A stretch of 64,000 nucleotides of DNA from Azohydromonas sediminis (GCF_003574675.1 NZ_QOAZ01000013.1:1-64000); one strand, 5' to 3'. Numbered from the stretch's first letter, positions 43,245-60,968 are shown. Notes: generated by a model not told the origin, from the letters alone. A program made the numbers and translations.

Positions 43245-43904
43245 TCAGGCCTTCTTGCTCGCGGCCAGCGCGTCGAGGTCGGCCTTGCGGTCGGCATCGA
43301 CCTTCTGCGCGCTCGGGCGCTGCGCGATCATCTTGCCGTAGCCCTTCCAGTCGATGCCGTGCTCGGCCAGCAGGTCGGTGCCGAGCACGCTGCGCGTGGC
43401 CAGCGCCACCAGCGGCAGGTTCACGTAGGCGGCGCAGTCGGCCATCGTGAAGGTGTCGCCGGCGACGTACGGCGCGAACTTCGCCAGCCGCTTGAACGCC
43501 GGGATGTTCTTCGTCAGCTGCTTGCGCACGCGCTCCTGCGTCGCCTCGCTGACCGTGCCGCCGAAGAAGGCCTGCGCATACAGCTCGCGCGCGACCAGCT
43601 CGAGGTGCAGGTTCGTGAAGATCATCAGCTCGCGCACCTTCGCCGCCGCGAACGGGTCGGCCGGCAGCAGCGCCGGCGTCGGGTGCGCGGCTTCGAGGTA
43701 CTCGAGGATGGCCTGGCTCTCGCACAGCGGCCCGTGCGGCGTGCGGATGAACGGGATCTTGCCCAGCGGCGAGGCCGACAGCACCGCCTCGTCGGTGCGG
43801 CCCGTCATCACGCGCTCCTCGGTGAACGGCACGCCCTTCTCGAGCAGCGCGAGCTTGACCTTGTTGTAGTAGTTCGACAGCGGGAAGCCGCACAGCGTGA
43901 TCAT
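43245..43904 (-). CDS. Glutathione S-transferase family protein
   Basis: 219 residues. N-terminal thioredoxin-like domain: LCGFPLSNYYNKVKLALLEK with the Ser/Tyr activation site, then PLGKIPFI and the ESQAILEYLE glutathione block. Helical C-domain from about 85 to the end. ATG at 43904 has GGAG upstream. Substrate unknown. Convergent with the diiron gene. Confidence 0.92.
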   Translation of the reverse strand: MITLCGFPLSNYYNKVKLALLEKGVPFTEERVMTGRTDEAVLSASPLGKIPFIRTPHGPLCESQAILEYLEAAHPTPALLPADPFAAAKVRELMIFTNLHLELVARELYAQAFFGGTVSEATQERVRKQLTKNIPAFKRLAKFAPYVAGDTFTMADCAAYVNLPLVALATRSVLGTDLLAEHGIDWKGYGKMIAQRPSAQKVDADRKADLDALAASKKA

Positions 43905-43938
43905 CGTCAGTCTCCTCGGGTGGGGGTGGGTAGCGAGT

Positions 43939-44862
43939 CTATGCGGCCGCGCGCGGGCGCGCCGGCCGGCTGACGACGGCAATACCCGCCGACACCGCCA
44001 CCAGCGCGACGACGAGCCGCACCGTCACCGGCTCGCCGAGCAGCAGCGCGCCGGCGAGCAGCCCGAACACCGGCGTCAGCAGCACGAACGAGGCGATCAG
44101 CGTCGCCGGGTAGTGGCGGATCAGCCAGAACCACAGCAGGTAGCTCGCGAACGTGACGACGACGGTCTGGAACGCGAGCAGCGCCCACGCGAGCGCGCTC
44201 GTCTGCGCCGGCCACGACTCGCCCACCGCGACGCCGCCGGCCGTCAGCAGCAGGCCCGAGACGGCCAGCTGGTACAGCAGCGTCTTCTCGGGCAGCGCGC
44301 TGGTCAGCGCCGAGCCGCGGATGACGAGCGTCGTCGCGCCCCAGAACAGCGCCGCCAGCACGCCCAAACCGTCGCCGATCCACTGCCGGTCGCTGACCGC
44401 CTTGGCGCCGAAGCCGTCGGCGAACGCGAACGCGACACCGGCGAAGGCGGCCACCAGCCCGCCGAGCTGCAGCGCCGACAGCCGCTCGGCGCGCGCGATG
44501 AATGGCATGCCCAGCGCGACGACGAACGGTGACAGGTACAGGAACACCGCCATGCGGCCGGCCGTCGTGAACTGCAGCCCGACGAAGATGCACGCGAACT
44601 CGGCGGCGAACAGCGCACCGGCCAGCCAGCCCGCGCGCGCCGTCGGCGGCGCGCCGGGCGCGTCGCGCAGCGGCAGCCGGCGCGATGCCGCCCACAGGAA
44701 CACCAGCGCCGCGCCCCCCAGCGAGCGAGCGCCCGCCTGCAGCAGCGGCGGAATCTCGACCAGCGCGACCTTCGCCGCGACCTGGTTCAGCCCCCACAGC
44801 ACGCAGCACAGCACCAGCGACGCGACGGCGATGGCGTCGAGGCTCGTCTTGCGATCGGTCAT
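43939..44862 (-). CDS. EamA/DMT-family exporter
   Basis: 307 residues with ten hydrophobic helices in two EamA repeats (LCCVLWGLNQVAAKVAL and LAALFWGATTLVIRGSA). Drug/metabolite transporter fold; substrate unknown. It overlaps the stop of the rhombosortase gene (44859) by four bases. Confidence 0.88.
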   Translation of the reverse strand: MTDRKTSLDAIAVASLVLCCVLWGLNQVAAKVALVEIPPLLQAGARSLGGAALVFLWAASRRLPLRDAPGAPPTARAGWLAGALFAAEFACIFVGLQFTTAGRMAVFLYLSPFVVALGMPFIARAERLSALQLGGLVAAFAGVAFAFADGFGAKAVSDRQWIGDGLGVLAALFWGATTLVIRGSALTSALPEKTLLYQLAVSGLLLTAGGVAVGESWPAQTSALAWALLAFQTVVVTFASYLLWFWLIRHYPATLIASFVLLTPVFGLLAGALLLGEPVTVRLVVALVAVSAGIAVVSRPARPRAAA

Positions 44863-45470
44863 CGCGTCGATGCTAGCCGGCCGCGTCGTGGCCGCGCCGC
44901 CCAGGCGCCGAGCAGCGCGCCCGCTGCCGCACCGCTCGCGTGCGCCAGTGGCGCGACCGCGAAGTCCCACGGCGGCACGCTCTGCAAGGCGGCGCGCCAC
45001 GGCGCCTCGAGCACGACCTTGAGCGCCAGGGCGCCGAGCACGGCCGCACCGATGGTGCGCCGCGCGCCGCGCTCGCGCACCAGCAACCGCACGGCGACGA
45101 TCGCGACGCCGGCGTGCAGCACCCCGGACAGGCCGCCGTAGTGCGCGAGCTGCGGCTGCGCGAGCAGCGCCAGGTGCGTCACCGGCCACGCCGCGGCCCA
45201 CGCGAGCGCGCTGCGCGCGGGCACCCGCGCGACCCAGCCCCAAGCGACGACGGCGGCGACCCCGACGACGTTGACGGCCAGGTGCCGCGCGCTCCAGTGC
45301 ACGAACGCGGCGCTCCACCAGCGCCACGGCTCGCGCCACGCCAGCGCGGGCTGCCAGTCGAGCGCCGCCGCTGGCAGCGCCGTCGCGACGAGCGCGCCGG
45401 CGAGCAGTGCGATCCCGAGTGCGGCCCACGCGAGGCCGCGGTCACCGTTCAGCCGAACACCGCGTGCCAC
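44859..45470 (-). CDS. rrtA: Rhombosortase (rhomboid-family sorting protease)
   Basis: About 203 residues with six hydrophobic helices. The rhomboid catalytic Ser motif is G-L-S-G in HYGGLSGVLHAGVAI, with a catalytic His in PLAHASGAAAGALLGAW. The compact length and FVHWSARHLAVNVVGVAAV (H-x-x-x-N oxyanion part) match rhombosortase, which processes GlyGly-CTERM proteins. GTG at 45470 would overlap the glnE end by 22 bp. No GlyGly-CTERM substrate is in the window. Confidence 0.82.
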   Translation of the reverse strand: MARGVRLNGDRGLAWAALGIALLAGALVATALPAAALDWQPALAWREPWRWWSAAFVHWSARHLAVNVVGVAAVVAWGWVARVPARSALAWAAAWPVTHLALLAQPQLAHYGGLSGVLHAGVAIVAVRLLVRERGARRTIGAAVLGALALKVVLEAPWRAALQSVPPWDFAVAPLAHASGAAAGALLGAWAARPRRGRLASTR

Positions 45471-48193
45471 AGCGCGAGGATCGCGTCGCGCTCGCGGCTC
45501 AGCAGCGCCGGGTCGACCTGGGTCGGCTGCTCGTCGAGCCGCGCGCGGTGCTGCGCGCGGCGCAGTTCGCGGTACGCATCGGCGGCGGCCTGGCCGACGC
45601 CCGGCGGCAGCAGCGCCGCGGCCTCGGCGCGCAGCAGCAGCGCGATGTTGCCGACGTTGTCGAGCAGCGCCGGGTGTCGCGCGGCGTGCGCGAGCACGAG
45701 GTACTGCACCGCGAACTCGGCGTCGATCATGCCGCCTTCGCTGTGCTTGACGTCGAACAGCCCCGGCTTGACCGGGTGCGCGGCGCGCACCTTGTCGCGC
45801 ATCGCGTGGATCTCGGCGCGCAGCGCGGCCGCATCGCGCTCGGCGGCCAGCACGTGGCGGCGCACTGCCTCGAAGCGCGGCGCGAGGTCGGGCGCGCCGG
45901 CGCACCAGCGCGCGCGCGTGAGCGCCTGGTGCTCCCAGGTCCACGCGGTGTTGCTGCCGCGCCCCTCCTGGTAGGCCTCGAACGACCGCATCGACGTCAC
46001 GAGCAGACCCGAGTTGCCGTTGGGCCGCAGCGCCGTGTCGATCTCGAACAGCTCGCCGGCGGCGGTGCGCAGCGTCAGCCACGTGATCAGCTTGCGCACG
46101 AAGGCGCCGTAGACCTCGGGTGCGCGCTCGTCGTCGTCGTCGTAGAGGAACACGAGGTCCAGATCGCTGCCGTAGCCGAGCTCCTTGCCACCGAGCTTGC
46201 CGTAGGCGATCACCGCGAGCCGCGGGTCGTCGCGGTGGCGCTGCTTCAGCCGCGGCCAGGCCCAGTCGATCGTGCAGGCGAGGGTGGCGTCGGCCAGCGC
46301 CGACAGGTCGTCGGCGACCTGCTCGACCGTGATCTGGCCTTCGACGTCGCGCACCAGCGTGCGGAACACCTCGGCGTGGTGCGCGCGGCGCAGCGTGTCG
46401 AGCAGCGATTCCTCCGACGCCTCGCCCGAGCGTTGCCACGCCGCGTGGCGCTCTTCGAGGTCGCGCCGGTAGCTCGCGGCGTCGAAGCGCCCGCCGAGCA
46501 GCCGCGTGTCGGCGAGCTCGTCGATCACGCCGGGGTGGCGCAGCAGATAGCGCATCGGCCAGCGCGCCAGCCCGAGCAGGCGCAGCAGGCGGCCGAGCAC
46601 CTCGGGACGCTCGACGAGCAGCGCGAGGTAGCTCTCGCGGCGCAGCAGCGGCTCGACCCAGTCGACGAAGCGCAGCGCGGCGTCCTCGGTCGCGTCGCCG
46701 GCGGCGACCGCCGCGGCCACGCGCTGCACCAGATGGCCCAGGCGCAGCTTGCTGTCGTCGCGCAGCGCCTGCACGCGCGGCTGGCGCGCCCACGCGCGCA
46801 CGCGCTCGGCCATCGCGGCGGGCAGCTTCTCGAGCAGGCGCTCGCTGTCGATCGCCAGCGGGCCCGACCCGCAGTGGCGGCAGCCGCCGCGGCCGTTGCC
46901 GCCAGAGGGTGCGCGCCCGTCGTGCAGCAGCGCGTCGAACTCGGTGGCGACGAACTCGCGCGTCGCGCACAGCCGGTCGAGCAGCTCGCACGCGTCGGCG
47001 TGACACGCGAGGCCCAGCGAGCGCGCGATCCAGCCGAGGTCGCCGTCGGCGGTGGGCAGCAGGTGCGTCTGCTGGTCGTCGAGGTACTGGATGCGGTGCT
47101 CAATGCGGCGCAGGAACACGTAGGCCTCGGCCAGCCGCGCCGCGGTGTCGGCGCTCATCAGCCCGCGCGCGACGAGGCGGTCGAGCCCGCGCAGCGTCGA
47201 GCGCGTGCGGATCTCGGGAAACTGGCCGCCGCGCACGACGAGCAGCAGCTGCACGATGAACTCGATCTCACGGATGCCGCCGCGCGAGAGCTTGACGTCG
47301 TTGGCGCGCTCGGGGCGGCCGGCGGCGCGGCGCTGCGCCTCGTCGCGGATCTTCGCGTGCAGCTGGCGCAGCCCCTCGAACACGCCGTAGTCGAGGTAGC
47401 GGCGGTAGACGAAGGGCTGCACGAGCGCGCGCAACGCCAGCGCACGCCCGCTCGTGACGGCCGCGCGCGGCGCGACGACGCGGCTCTTCAGCCACGCGAA
47501 GCGCTCCCACTCGCGGCCCTGCACGAGGAAGTACTCCTCGAGCATCCCGAGGCTGACCACCGGCGGCCCGGACAGGCCGTTGGGCCGCAGCGCGAGGTCG
47601 ACGCGGAACACGAAGCCGTCGTCGGTCGTGTCGCCGATCAGCGCGTACAGCCGCTTGGCGACCTTCGAGAAATACTCGTGTGCGCTGACCGGCACCGCGC
47701 CGTCGGTGTGGCCGTCGTCGTCGTAGACGTAGACGAGGTCGATGTCGGACGAGACGTTGAGCTCGCGCGCGCCGAGCTTGCCCATGCCGACGATCCACAT
47801 CTCGATCGGCGCGCCGGCGTCGCTGCGCGGTGCGCCGTGGCGCACCTGCTCGTCGGCGTGCGCCTGCGCGAGCGCGCGCTCGAGCGTGACCTCGGCCAGC
47901 GCCGTCATCGCGCCGGTCACGTCGTCGAGCGCGGCGCCCTGCTCGACGTCGAGCACCGCCAGGCGCTCGAGCACCAGCTGGCGCGCGACGCGCATCGCCG
48001 CGCCCAGGTCGCGTCCGCGGGCACACAGCGTGTCGATCAGGGCGCCGATCGTGGCGGCGTCGGGCACGCCGGCGGCCAGCAGCGGCAGTTCGTCGGCGTA
48101 GCGGCGGCGCACGCGCTGCACTAAGCGGCTGTGCGCGGCCGACGCCATGCCCGCCGGCAGCGACGGCGGGGCGGGCAGCGGGGGTGACGTCAT
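45449..48193 (-). CDS. glnE: Glutamine synthetase adenylyltransferase/deadenylase
   Basis: 914 residues. Two nucleotidyltransferase domains with GSD/DxD signatures: GKLGARELNVSSDIDLVYVY in the N-terminal half and YGKLGGKELGYGSDLDLVFL in the C-terminal half, each with a following helical domain. It adenylylates glutamine synthetase (C-terminal domain) and removes AMP (N-terminal domain) under PII control. Divergent from yhdP with a 109-bp gap. Confidence 0.96.
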   Translation of the reverse strand: MTSPPLPAPPSLPAGMASAAHSRLVQRVRRRYADELPLLAAGVPDAATIGALIDTLCARGRDLGAAMRVARQLVLERLAVLDVEQGAALDDVTGAMTALAEVTLERALAQAHADEQVRHGAPRSDAGAPIEMWIVGMGKLGARELNVSSDIDLVYVYDDDGHTDGAVPVSAHEYFSKVAKRLYALIGDTTDDGFVFRVDLALRPNGLSGPPVVSLGMLEEYFLVQGREWERFAWLKSRVVAPRAAVTSGRALALRALVQPFVYRRYLDYGVFEGLRQLHAKIRDEAQRRAAGRPERANDVKLSRGGIREIEFIVQLLLVVRGGQFPEIRTRSTLRGLDRLVARGLMSADTAARLAEAYVFLRRIEHRIQYLDDQQTHLLPTADGDLGWIARSLGLACHADACELLDRLCATREFVATEFDALLHDGRAPSGGNGRGGCRHCGSGPLAIDSERLLEKLPAAMAERVRAWARQPRVQALRDDSKLRLGHLVQRVAAAVAAGDATEDAALRFVDWVEPLLRRESYLALLVERPEVLGRLLRLLGLARWPMRYLLRHPGVIDELADTRLLGGRFDAASYRRDLEERHAAWQRSGEASEESLLDTLRRAHHAEVFRTLVRDVEGQITVEQVADDLSALADATLACTIDWAWPRLKQRHRDDPRLAVIAYGKLGGKELGYGSDLDLVFLYDDDDERAPEVYGAFVRKLITWLTLRTAAGELFEIDTALRPNGNSGLLVTSMRSFEAYQEGRGSNTAWTWEHQALTRARWCAGAPDLAPRFEAVRRHVLAAERDAAALRAEIHAMRDKVRAAHPVKPGLFDVKHSEGGMIDAEFAVQYLVLAHAARHPALLDNVGNIALLLRAEAAALLPPGVGQAAADAYRELRRAQHRARLDEQPTQVDPALLSRERDAILALWHAVFG

Positions 48194-48212
48194 TGGCGGG
48201 GAGGCGGTGTGC

Positions 48213-48218
48213 TAGATT
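48213..48218 (+). promoter_or_regulatory. -10-like TAGATT before yhdP
   Basis: TAGATT lies about 85 bases upstream of the yhdP start in the glnE-yhdP divergent gap. No confident -35. Confidence 0.3.
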
Positions 48219-48302
48219 GCCCGCCGCCAGGCGGGCGGCGTGGCGCGCGCGCGCAAGCACGGCGCAGCGCCGAGCACAGTCTCGCGCGGCTGGCGAGTCG
48301 AC

Positions 48303-51300
48303 ATGTCGTTGCCTGCCTCCCGTCTCGATTCCGACCCCGCGCCGCCACCCTTGCGCACCTCTTGGGCACGTGTGGCCGCGCGCATCGCGTTCGGGGTCGT
48401 GTTTGGCGCGTGGAGCTTATTGCTCATCGCTTGGATCACGCTGTATTGGGGGATTTTGCCCAATGCGCGCGCGTGGCTGCCGCAGCTCGAGGTGCAGGCC
48501 AGCCGTGCGCTCGGCGCCGCCGTGCGCATCGGCGACATCCGCGTGGAGTCCGGCGCCTGGGTGCCCACCGTCGAGCTGACCGACGTCGTGCTGCTCGACC
48601 GCGACCAGCGCGAGGTGCTGCGGCTGCCGCGCGTGACGGCGGTGCCGGCGGTGCGTTCGCTGCTGGCGCTCGAGCCGCAGTTCCAGCAGCTGCTGGTCGA
48701 CGGCGCGCAGCTCGAGCTGCGGCGCGACGCGCTCGGGCGCATCCGCGTTGCCGGTTTCGAGCTCGGCGCGCAGGCATCGACGCCCGTCGACAGCGCGGCG
48801 CTCGAGTGGCTGCTGCACCAGCGCGAGGTCGTCGTGCGCGCCGGACGGCTGCGCTGGGTCGACGAGCTGCGCGCAGCGCCACCGCTGGAGCTCGACGCGG
48901 TGGACGTCGTCGTGCGCAATGTGGGCCGCCGCCACGAGGCGCGCCTCGACGCGACGCCCCCGCCGGCCTGGGGCGAGCGCTTTTCGCTGCGCGCGCGGCT
49001 GGCCGCGCCGCTGCTGGGCCCCGGCGACGACTGGCGGCGCTTCGGCGGCGAGGTCTACGTCGACCTGCCGCGCATCGACGGCGCCGAACTGCGCCGCCAC
49101 GTCGAGCTGCCGTTCGAGTGGAGCGAGGGGCGCGGTGCGCTGCGCGCGTGGCTGCAGCTCGAGCGCGGCCGGCTCGCCGGTGCGACGGCCGACGTCGCCC
49201 TCGAGTCGGTGTCGCTGCGGCTGGCGCCGACGCTGGCGCCGCTGCAGCTGCAGCAGGCGCGCGGGCGTCTGTCGGTGCAGCGCGACGCGCGCAGCTGGAC
49301 GCTGGCCGCGCGCGACTTCGCGTTCACCGACGGCGATGGCGGCACGTGGCCGGCGGGCCAGCTGCGCGTCGTGCTGCAGCAGCGCGACGACCCGAGTGGC
49401 CCGCAGCCGGTGACGGGCGGCGAGTTCCACGCCGACCGCCTCGACCTCGCGCTGATGGCGGCCGTCGCCGAGCGGCTGCCGCTCGGGGAGGCGCTGCGCC
49501 AGCTGCTCGACGAGTTGCAGCCGCAGGGCATCGTCGAGCCGCTCGAGCTGCGCTGGGACGGCCCGCTCGATGCGCCGCACCAGTACCGCGTGAAGGCCGT
49601 CGTGCGCGACCTCGCGGTGGCGGCGCAGCCCGCGCCGGCCGCCGACGGCGCGGCGGTCGTCGGGCGTCCGGGCTGGCGCGGGGCGCGCATCGACCTCGAG
49701 GCGACCGAGCGCAGCGGTCGCGCGCAGCTGAGCGTGGCCGACGGCGCGCTCGTGTTGCCGGGCGTCTTCGAGCGTCCCGAGGTGCCGCTGGCGCGCTTCG
49801 ATGCGCGGCTCGAGTGGCAGGTCCAGGCCCAGGCCGCGGGCGCGCCGCCGCGCGTCGCGCTGCAGGTGCGCGACGCGCGCTTCGCGAATGCCGACGCGCG
49901 CGGGCGCTTCGAGGCGCAGTGGCACACCGGCGACGGCGACGGTTTCGGCCGCGGCGCGCGCCTGCCCGGGCGGCTCGAGCTCAGCGGCAGCATCGACGAG
50001 GGGCGCGCGGCGGCCGTCGCGCGCTACCTGCCGCTCGGTCTGCCGGCATCGGCGCGCAGCTACGTCGAGCGCGCGATCCGCGGCGGGCGGCTGACGCAGG
50101 CGCGCTTCGAGGTGCGCGGCGACCTCTGGGACTTCCCCTATGCCGACGGCGTCGACGGCGAGTTCCGCATCGCCGGACGCGTCGAGGGGGTCGACTTCGC
50201 GTACGTGCCCGACGAGCCCGGGTGGACGTCGCCGTGGCCCGCGTTTCGCGACGTCGCCGGCGAGCTCGAGTTCCGCCGCGCGACGATGACGGTGCGCGAC
50301 GCGAGCGCGCGCTTCTATGGCGTCGCGATGCGTGGCGTGCAGGCGACGATCGCCGACCTCGCGCACACGCCGGTGCTGCAGCTCGACGGCACCGCGCGCG
50401 GCCCGGCGGCCGACCTGCTGCGCTACCTGCACGCGTCGCCGGTGGGCGCCTGGCTCGGCGACGCACTGGCCGAAGCCACCATCGATGGCGTCGGCGAGTT
50501 GCAGCTGGGCCTTCGCGTGCCGCTCGACGACACCGCGCGCAGTGCGGTGCGCGGCACGCTCGCGCTGGCGGGCAACGACGTGCGGCTCGTGCCGTCGCTG
50601 CCCATGCTGGCCGCCGCGCGCGGGCGCGTCGACTTCACGCACGAGGGCTTCGCGGTGCGCGGGGCGAGCGCGCGCGTACTGGGCGGGGACGTCACGATCG
50701 ACGCCGGGCTGGGCCGCGACGGCGTGCTGCGCGTGGCCGCGCGCGGCACCGCGCGCGCCGACGGGTTGCGTGCAGCGACCGAGATCCCGGCGCTGGCGCG
50801 CGTGGCGGCATGGCTCGACGGCGAGGCGCCCTACCGGCTGCAGATCGAGTCGCGCGCCGGACAGGCGCCGGCGATCGAGGTCACGAGCGACCTCGTCGGC
50901 CTGGCCGTGCGGCTGCCCGCACCGCTGGGCAAGGCCGCCAACGAGGCCTTGCCGCTGCGCTACGCGACGTCGCCGCTGGCGCGCGCGGCGTCCGGGCGTG
51001 ACGTCGACGAGCTGACGCTGACGCTCGGTGAGCGCGTGCAGGCGCGCTTCGAACGCGAGGGCGACGGCGCGCAGCGGCGCGTGCGGCGCGGCGGCATCGG
51101 CGTCAACGAGCCGGCGCCGTGGCCGGCCGAGGGCGTCGCCGCGGTGGCGACGCTGCGCGAACTCGACACGGCCGCGTGGCAGGGTGTGCTCGACCGCGCG
51201 GGCGGCGGCGACGCGGCGGGGGTGGCGATGGCCGGCGGCTACGCGCCGACGCAGGTCGGCCTGCGCATCGACCGCCTGCGCGCCGAGGGGCGTGAGTTGA

Positions 51301-52364
51301 CTGGGGTCGTCGCCGGCGCGTCGCTGGCGTCCGGCGGCCTGTGGCGCATCACGGCCGCGGCCGACCGGCTGGCCGGCTACGCCGAGTGGCGCGCGAGCAC
51401 GCCGTCGGCGCCGGGCGGCCTGCGCGCGCGGCTGACGCACCTGGAGGTGCCAGCCACGGATGCGGCCCACGACGAGTCGCTGCTCAACCGCGCGCCGCGG
51501 CGCGTGCCGTCGCTCGACGTCGTCGTCGAGCGCTTCGTGCTCGACGGCAAGGCCCTCGGCCGTCTCGAGGTCGACGCGACCAACGTGCCGCTTGCCGACG
51601 GCAGCGGCGCGCACGAGTGGCGGCTCGGCAGGTTGCGGCTGTCCAACGACGCCGCGGTCCTGACGGCCACCGGCCGCTGGCGCCCTGCGGCCGGGCGCGA
51701 CCCCGCGCGCATGACGGCCGACTTCGGGCTCGAGCTGGCCGATGCGGGCGCACTGCTCGACCGCCTCGGCTGGCCCGGCACGCTGCGCGGCGGCAAGGGG
51801 CGGCTGACGGGAGAGGTGTCGTGGCAGGGCTCGCCGCTGGCGCTGCACACGCCGTCGCTCGACGGCCGGCTGCGGCTGGCGCTGGGCAGCGGGCGCTTCC
51901 TGAGGGCCGACCCCGGCGCGGCGCGGCTGCTGTCGGTGCTCAGCCTGCAGTCGCTGCCGCGGCGGCTCGCGCTCGACTTCCGCGACGTGTTCCAGGACGG
52001 CTTCGCGTTCGAGGACGCGTCGGGCGACGTGACGATCGCCGACGGCGTCGCACGCAGCAACAACCTGCGCCTGCGCGGGTTGCAGGCGGCGGTGCTGATG
52101 GAGGGGCAGGCCGACCTGTGGCAGGAGACGCAGGACCTGCGCGTGATCGTCGTGCCCGAGATCAACGCCGGCACGGCGTCGCTGGTCTACTCGATCATCA
52201 ACCCCGCCGTCGGGCTCGGCAGCTTCGTCGCGCAGCTGTTCCTGCGCCAGCCGCTGATGCAGGCGAGCACGCGAGAATTCCACGTCACCGGCAGCTGGAG
52301 CGACCCGAAGGTCGAGCGCGTCGTGCGCACGGCTGACGCCGCGCCGGCCACGCCGGCGCAGTGA
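48303..52364 (+). CDS. yhdP: YhdP-family AsmA/TamB-like envelope protein
   Basis: About 1353 residues. One N-terminal membrane anchor (VAARIAFGVVFGAWSLLLIA) is followed by a very long beta-rich periplasmic chain, with the DUF3971 region and the AsmA-like C-terminal part near GTLRGGKGRLTGEVSWQGSP. In E. coli YhdP, TamB and YdbH form bridges that carry phospholipid to the outer membrane. The frame allows a GTG at 48240, but ATG at 48303 starts next to the anchor. glnE-yhdP-nitrilase order is common in Betaproteobacteria. Confidence 0.92.
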   Translation: MSLPASRLDSDPAPPPLRTSWARVAARIAFGVVFGAWSLLLIAWITLYWGILPNARAWLPQLEVQASRALGAAVRIGDIRVESGAWVPTVELTDVVLLDRDQREVLRLPRVTAVPAVRSLLALEPQFQQLLVDGAQLELRRDALGRIRVAGFELGAQASTPVDSAALEWLLHQREVVVRAGRLRWVDELRAAPPLELDAVDVVVRNVGRRHEARLDATPPPAWGERFSLRARLAAPLLGPGDDWRRFGGEVYVDLPRIDGAELRRHVELPFEWSEGRGALRAWLQLERGRLAGATADVALESVSLRLAPTLAPLQLQQARGRLSVQRDARSWTLAARDFAFTDGDGGTWPAGQLRVVLQQRDDPSGPQPVTGGEFHADRLDLALMAAVAERLPLGEALRQLLDELQPQGIVEPLELRWDGPLDAPHQYRVKAVVRDLAVAAQPAPAADGAAVVGRPGWRGARIDLEATERSGRAQLSVADGALVLPGVFERPEVPLARFDARLEWQVQAQAAGAPPRVALQVRDARFANADARGRFEAQWHTGDGDGFGRGARLPGRLELSGSIDEGRAAAVARYLPLGLPASARSYVERAIRGGRLTQARFEVRGDLWDFPYADGVDGEFRIAGRVEGVDFAYVPDEPGWTSPWPAFRDVAGELEFRRATMTVRDASARFYGVAMRGVQATIADLAHTPVLQLDGTARGPAADLLRYLHASPVGAWLGDALAEATIDGVGELQLGLRVPLDDTARSAVRGTLALAGNDVRLVPSLPMLAAARGRVDFTHEGFAVRGASARVLGGDVTIDAGLGRDGVLRVAARGTARADGLRAATEIPALARVAAWLDGEAPYRLQIESRAGQAPAIEVTSDLVGLAVRLPAPLGKAANEALPLRYATSPLARAASGRDVDELTLTLGERVQARFEREGDGAQRRVRRGGIGVNEPAPWPAEGVAAVATLRELDTAAWQGVLDRAGGGDAAGVAMAGGYAPTQVGLRIDRLRAEGRELTGVVAGASLASGGLWRITAAADRLAGYAEWRASTPSAPGGLRARLTHLEVPATDAAHDESLLNRAPRRVPSLDVVVERFVLDGKALGRLEVDATNVPLADGSGAHEWRLGRLRLSNDAAVLTATGRWRPAAGRDPARMTADFGLELADAGALLDRLGWPGTLRGGKGRLTGEVSWQGSPLALHTPSLDGRLRLALGSGRFLRADPGAARLLSVLSLQSLPRRLALDFRDVFQDGFAFEDASGDVTIADGVARSNNLRLRGLQAAVLMEGQADLWQETQDLRVIVVPEINAGTASLVYSIINPAVGLGSFVAQLFLRQPLMQASTREFHVTGSWSDPKVERVVRTADAAPATPAQ

Positions 52365-52393
52365 CGCCCGCACACCCCGCGAAGGACCCGACG

Positions 52394-53212
52394 ATGAAGA
52401 TCGCCGCGCTGCAGATGGTCTCGACGCCGAGCGTCGAGCGCAACCTGGCCGCCGCCGCCGGCCTGATCGCCGACGCCGCCCGCCAGGGGGCGGTGCTCGT
52501 CGCGCTGCCCGAGTACTTCTGCCTGATGGGCGCCGAGACCGACAAGCTGGCCTTCGCCGAGCCCGACGACGGCAGCGGCCGCGGCGGCCCGATCCAAGCG
52601 TTCCTGTCGGACCAGGCGCGCGCACACCGGCTGTGGATCATCGGCGGCACGCTGCCGATCCGCGAGCCGGGCCACCAGCGCGTGCGCAACGCCTGCTGCG
52701 TCTACGCGCCCGACGGCACGCGCGCGGCGCGCTACGACAAGCTGCACCTGTTCGCGTTCGACAACGGCCGCGAGAGCTACGACGAGGCCCGCGTGCTCGA
52801 GCCGGGCGTCGAGCCGGTCACGGTCGTGGCCGCCGGGCTGCGCACCGGGCTGAGCGTGTGCTACGACCTGCGCTTTCCCGAGCTGTACCGCGCGATGACG
52901 TTCGGCGATACGACGCCGCTCGACCTCATCAGCGTGCCGGCGGCGTTCACGTGCACGACGGGGCGCGCGCACTGGGAGCTGCTGCTGCGCGCGCGCGCCG
53001 TCGAGAACCAGTGCCACGTGATCGCCGCCGCGCAGGGCGGCACGCACGAGAACGGCCGCCGCACCTGGGGCCACAGCATGATCGTCGACCCGTGGGGCGA
53101 AGTGCTCGCGGTGCGTGCCGAAGGCGAGGGCGTCGTGATCGCCGACATCGACGCCGAGCGCCAGCGGCAGGTGCGCCTGCAGCTGCCGGCGCTCGCGCAC
53201 CGGCGGCTGTAG
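52394..53212 (+). CDS. Nitrilase-superfamily amidase (Nit2/omega-amidase or NitA-type)
   Basis: About 272 residues. Catalytic triad visible: Glu in VALPEYFCLMG, Lys in YDKLHLFAFD and Cys in GLSVCYDLRFPELYR. Members of this branch hydrolyse deaminated glutathione or omega-amides. GAAGGA is seven bases before the ATG at 52394; a GTG at 52361 overlapping the yhdP stop would add 11. In related genomes tldD usually follows; here a kinase gene is convergent instead. Confidence 0.9.
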   Translation: MKIAALQMVSTPSVERNLAAAAGLIADAARQGAVLVALPEYFCLMGAETDKLAFAEPDDGSGRGGPIQAFLSDQARAHRLWIIGGTLPIREPGHQRVRNACCVYAPDGTRAARYDKLHLFAFDNGRESYDEARVLEPGVEPVTVVAAGLRTGLSVCYDLRFPELYRAMTFGDTTPLDLISVPAAFTCTTGRAHWELLLRARAVENQCHVIAAAQGGTHENGRRTWGHSMIVDPWGEVLAVRAEGEGVVIADIDAERQRQVRLQLPALAHRRL

Positions 53213-53220
53213 CACGTCGC

Positions 53221-55113
<1,893 letters not shown>

Positions 55114-55214
55114 GATGGGCCGCGCCGGCCGCGCGGCGCCATGCCCCTTCGGAGGGGGCGGCGGCAGGCGCGCGACGGCAGCCGGCGGGCGCCACCGGGG
55201 CCGCGGCAGCGCTG

Positions 55215-55222
55215 CTACGATG
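55215..55222 (+). promoter_or_regulatory. -10-like TACGAT before tandem uvrA
   Basis: A TACGAT-type -10 lies about 40 bases upstream of the uvrA-like start. A possible degraded form of the dispersed repeat (CCCCTTCGGAGGGGG at about 55143) lies nearby. Confidence 0.25.
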
Positions 55223-55256
55223 GCCGGTTCCGAGTCGTACGCAGCCCTTCCGAGCG

Positions 55257-60968
<5,712 letters not shown>

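Noticed and set aside
55138-55165. Third copy of the dispersed intergenic repeat
   Set aside because: Only the CCCC...GGGGG hairpin is shared; the rest does not align well enough to call.
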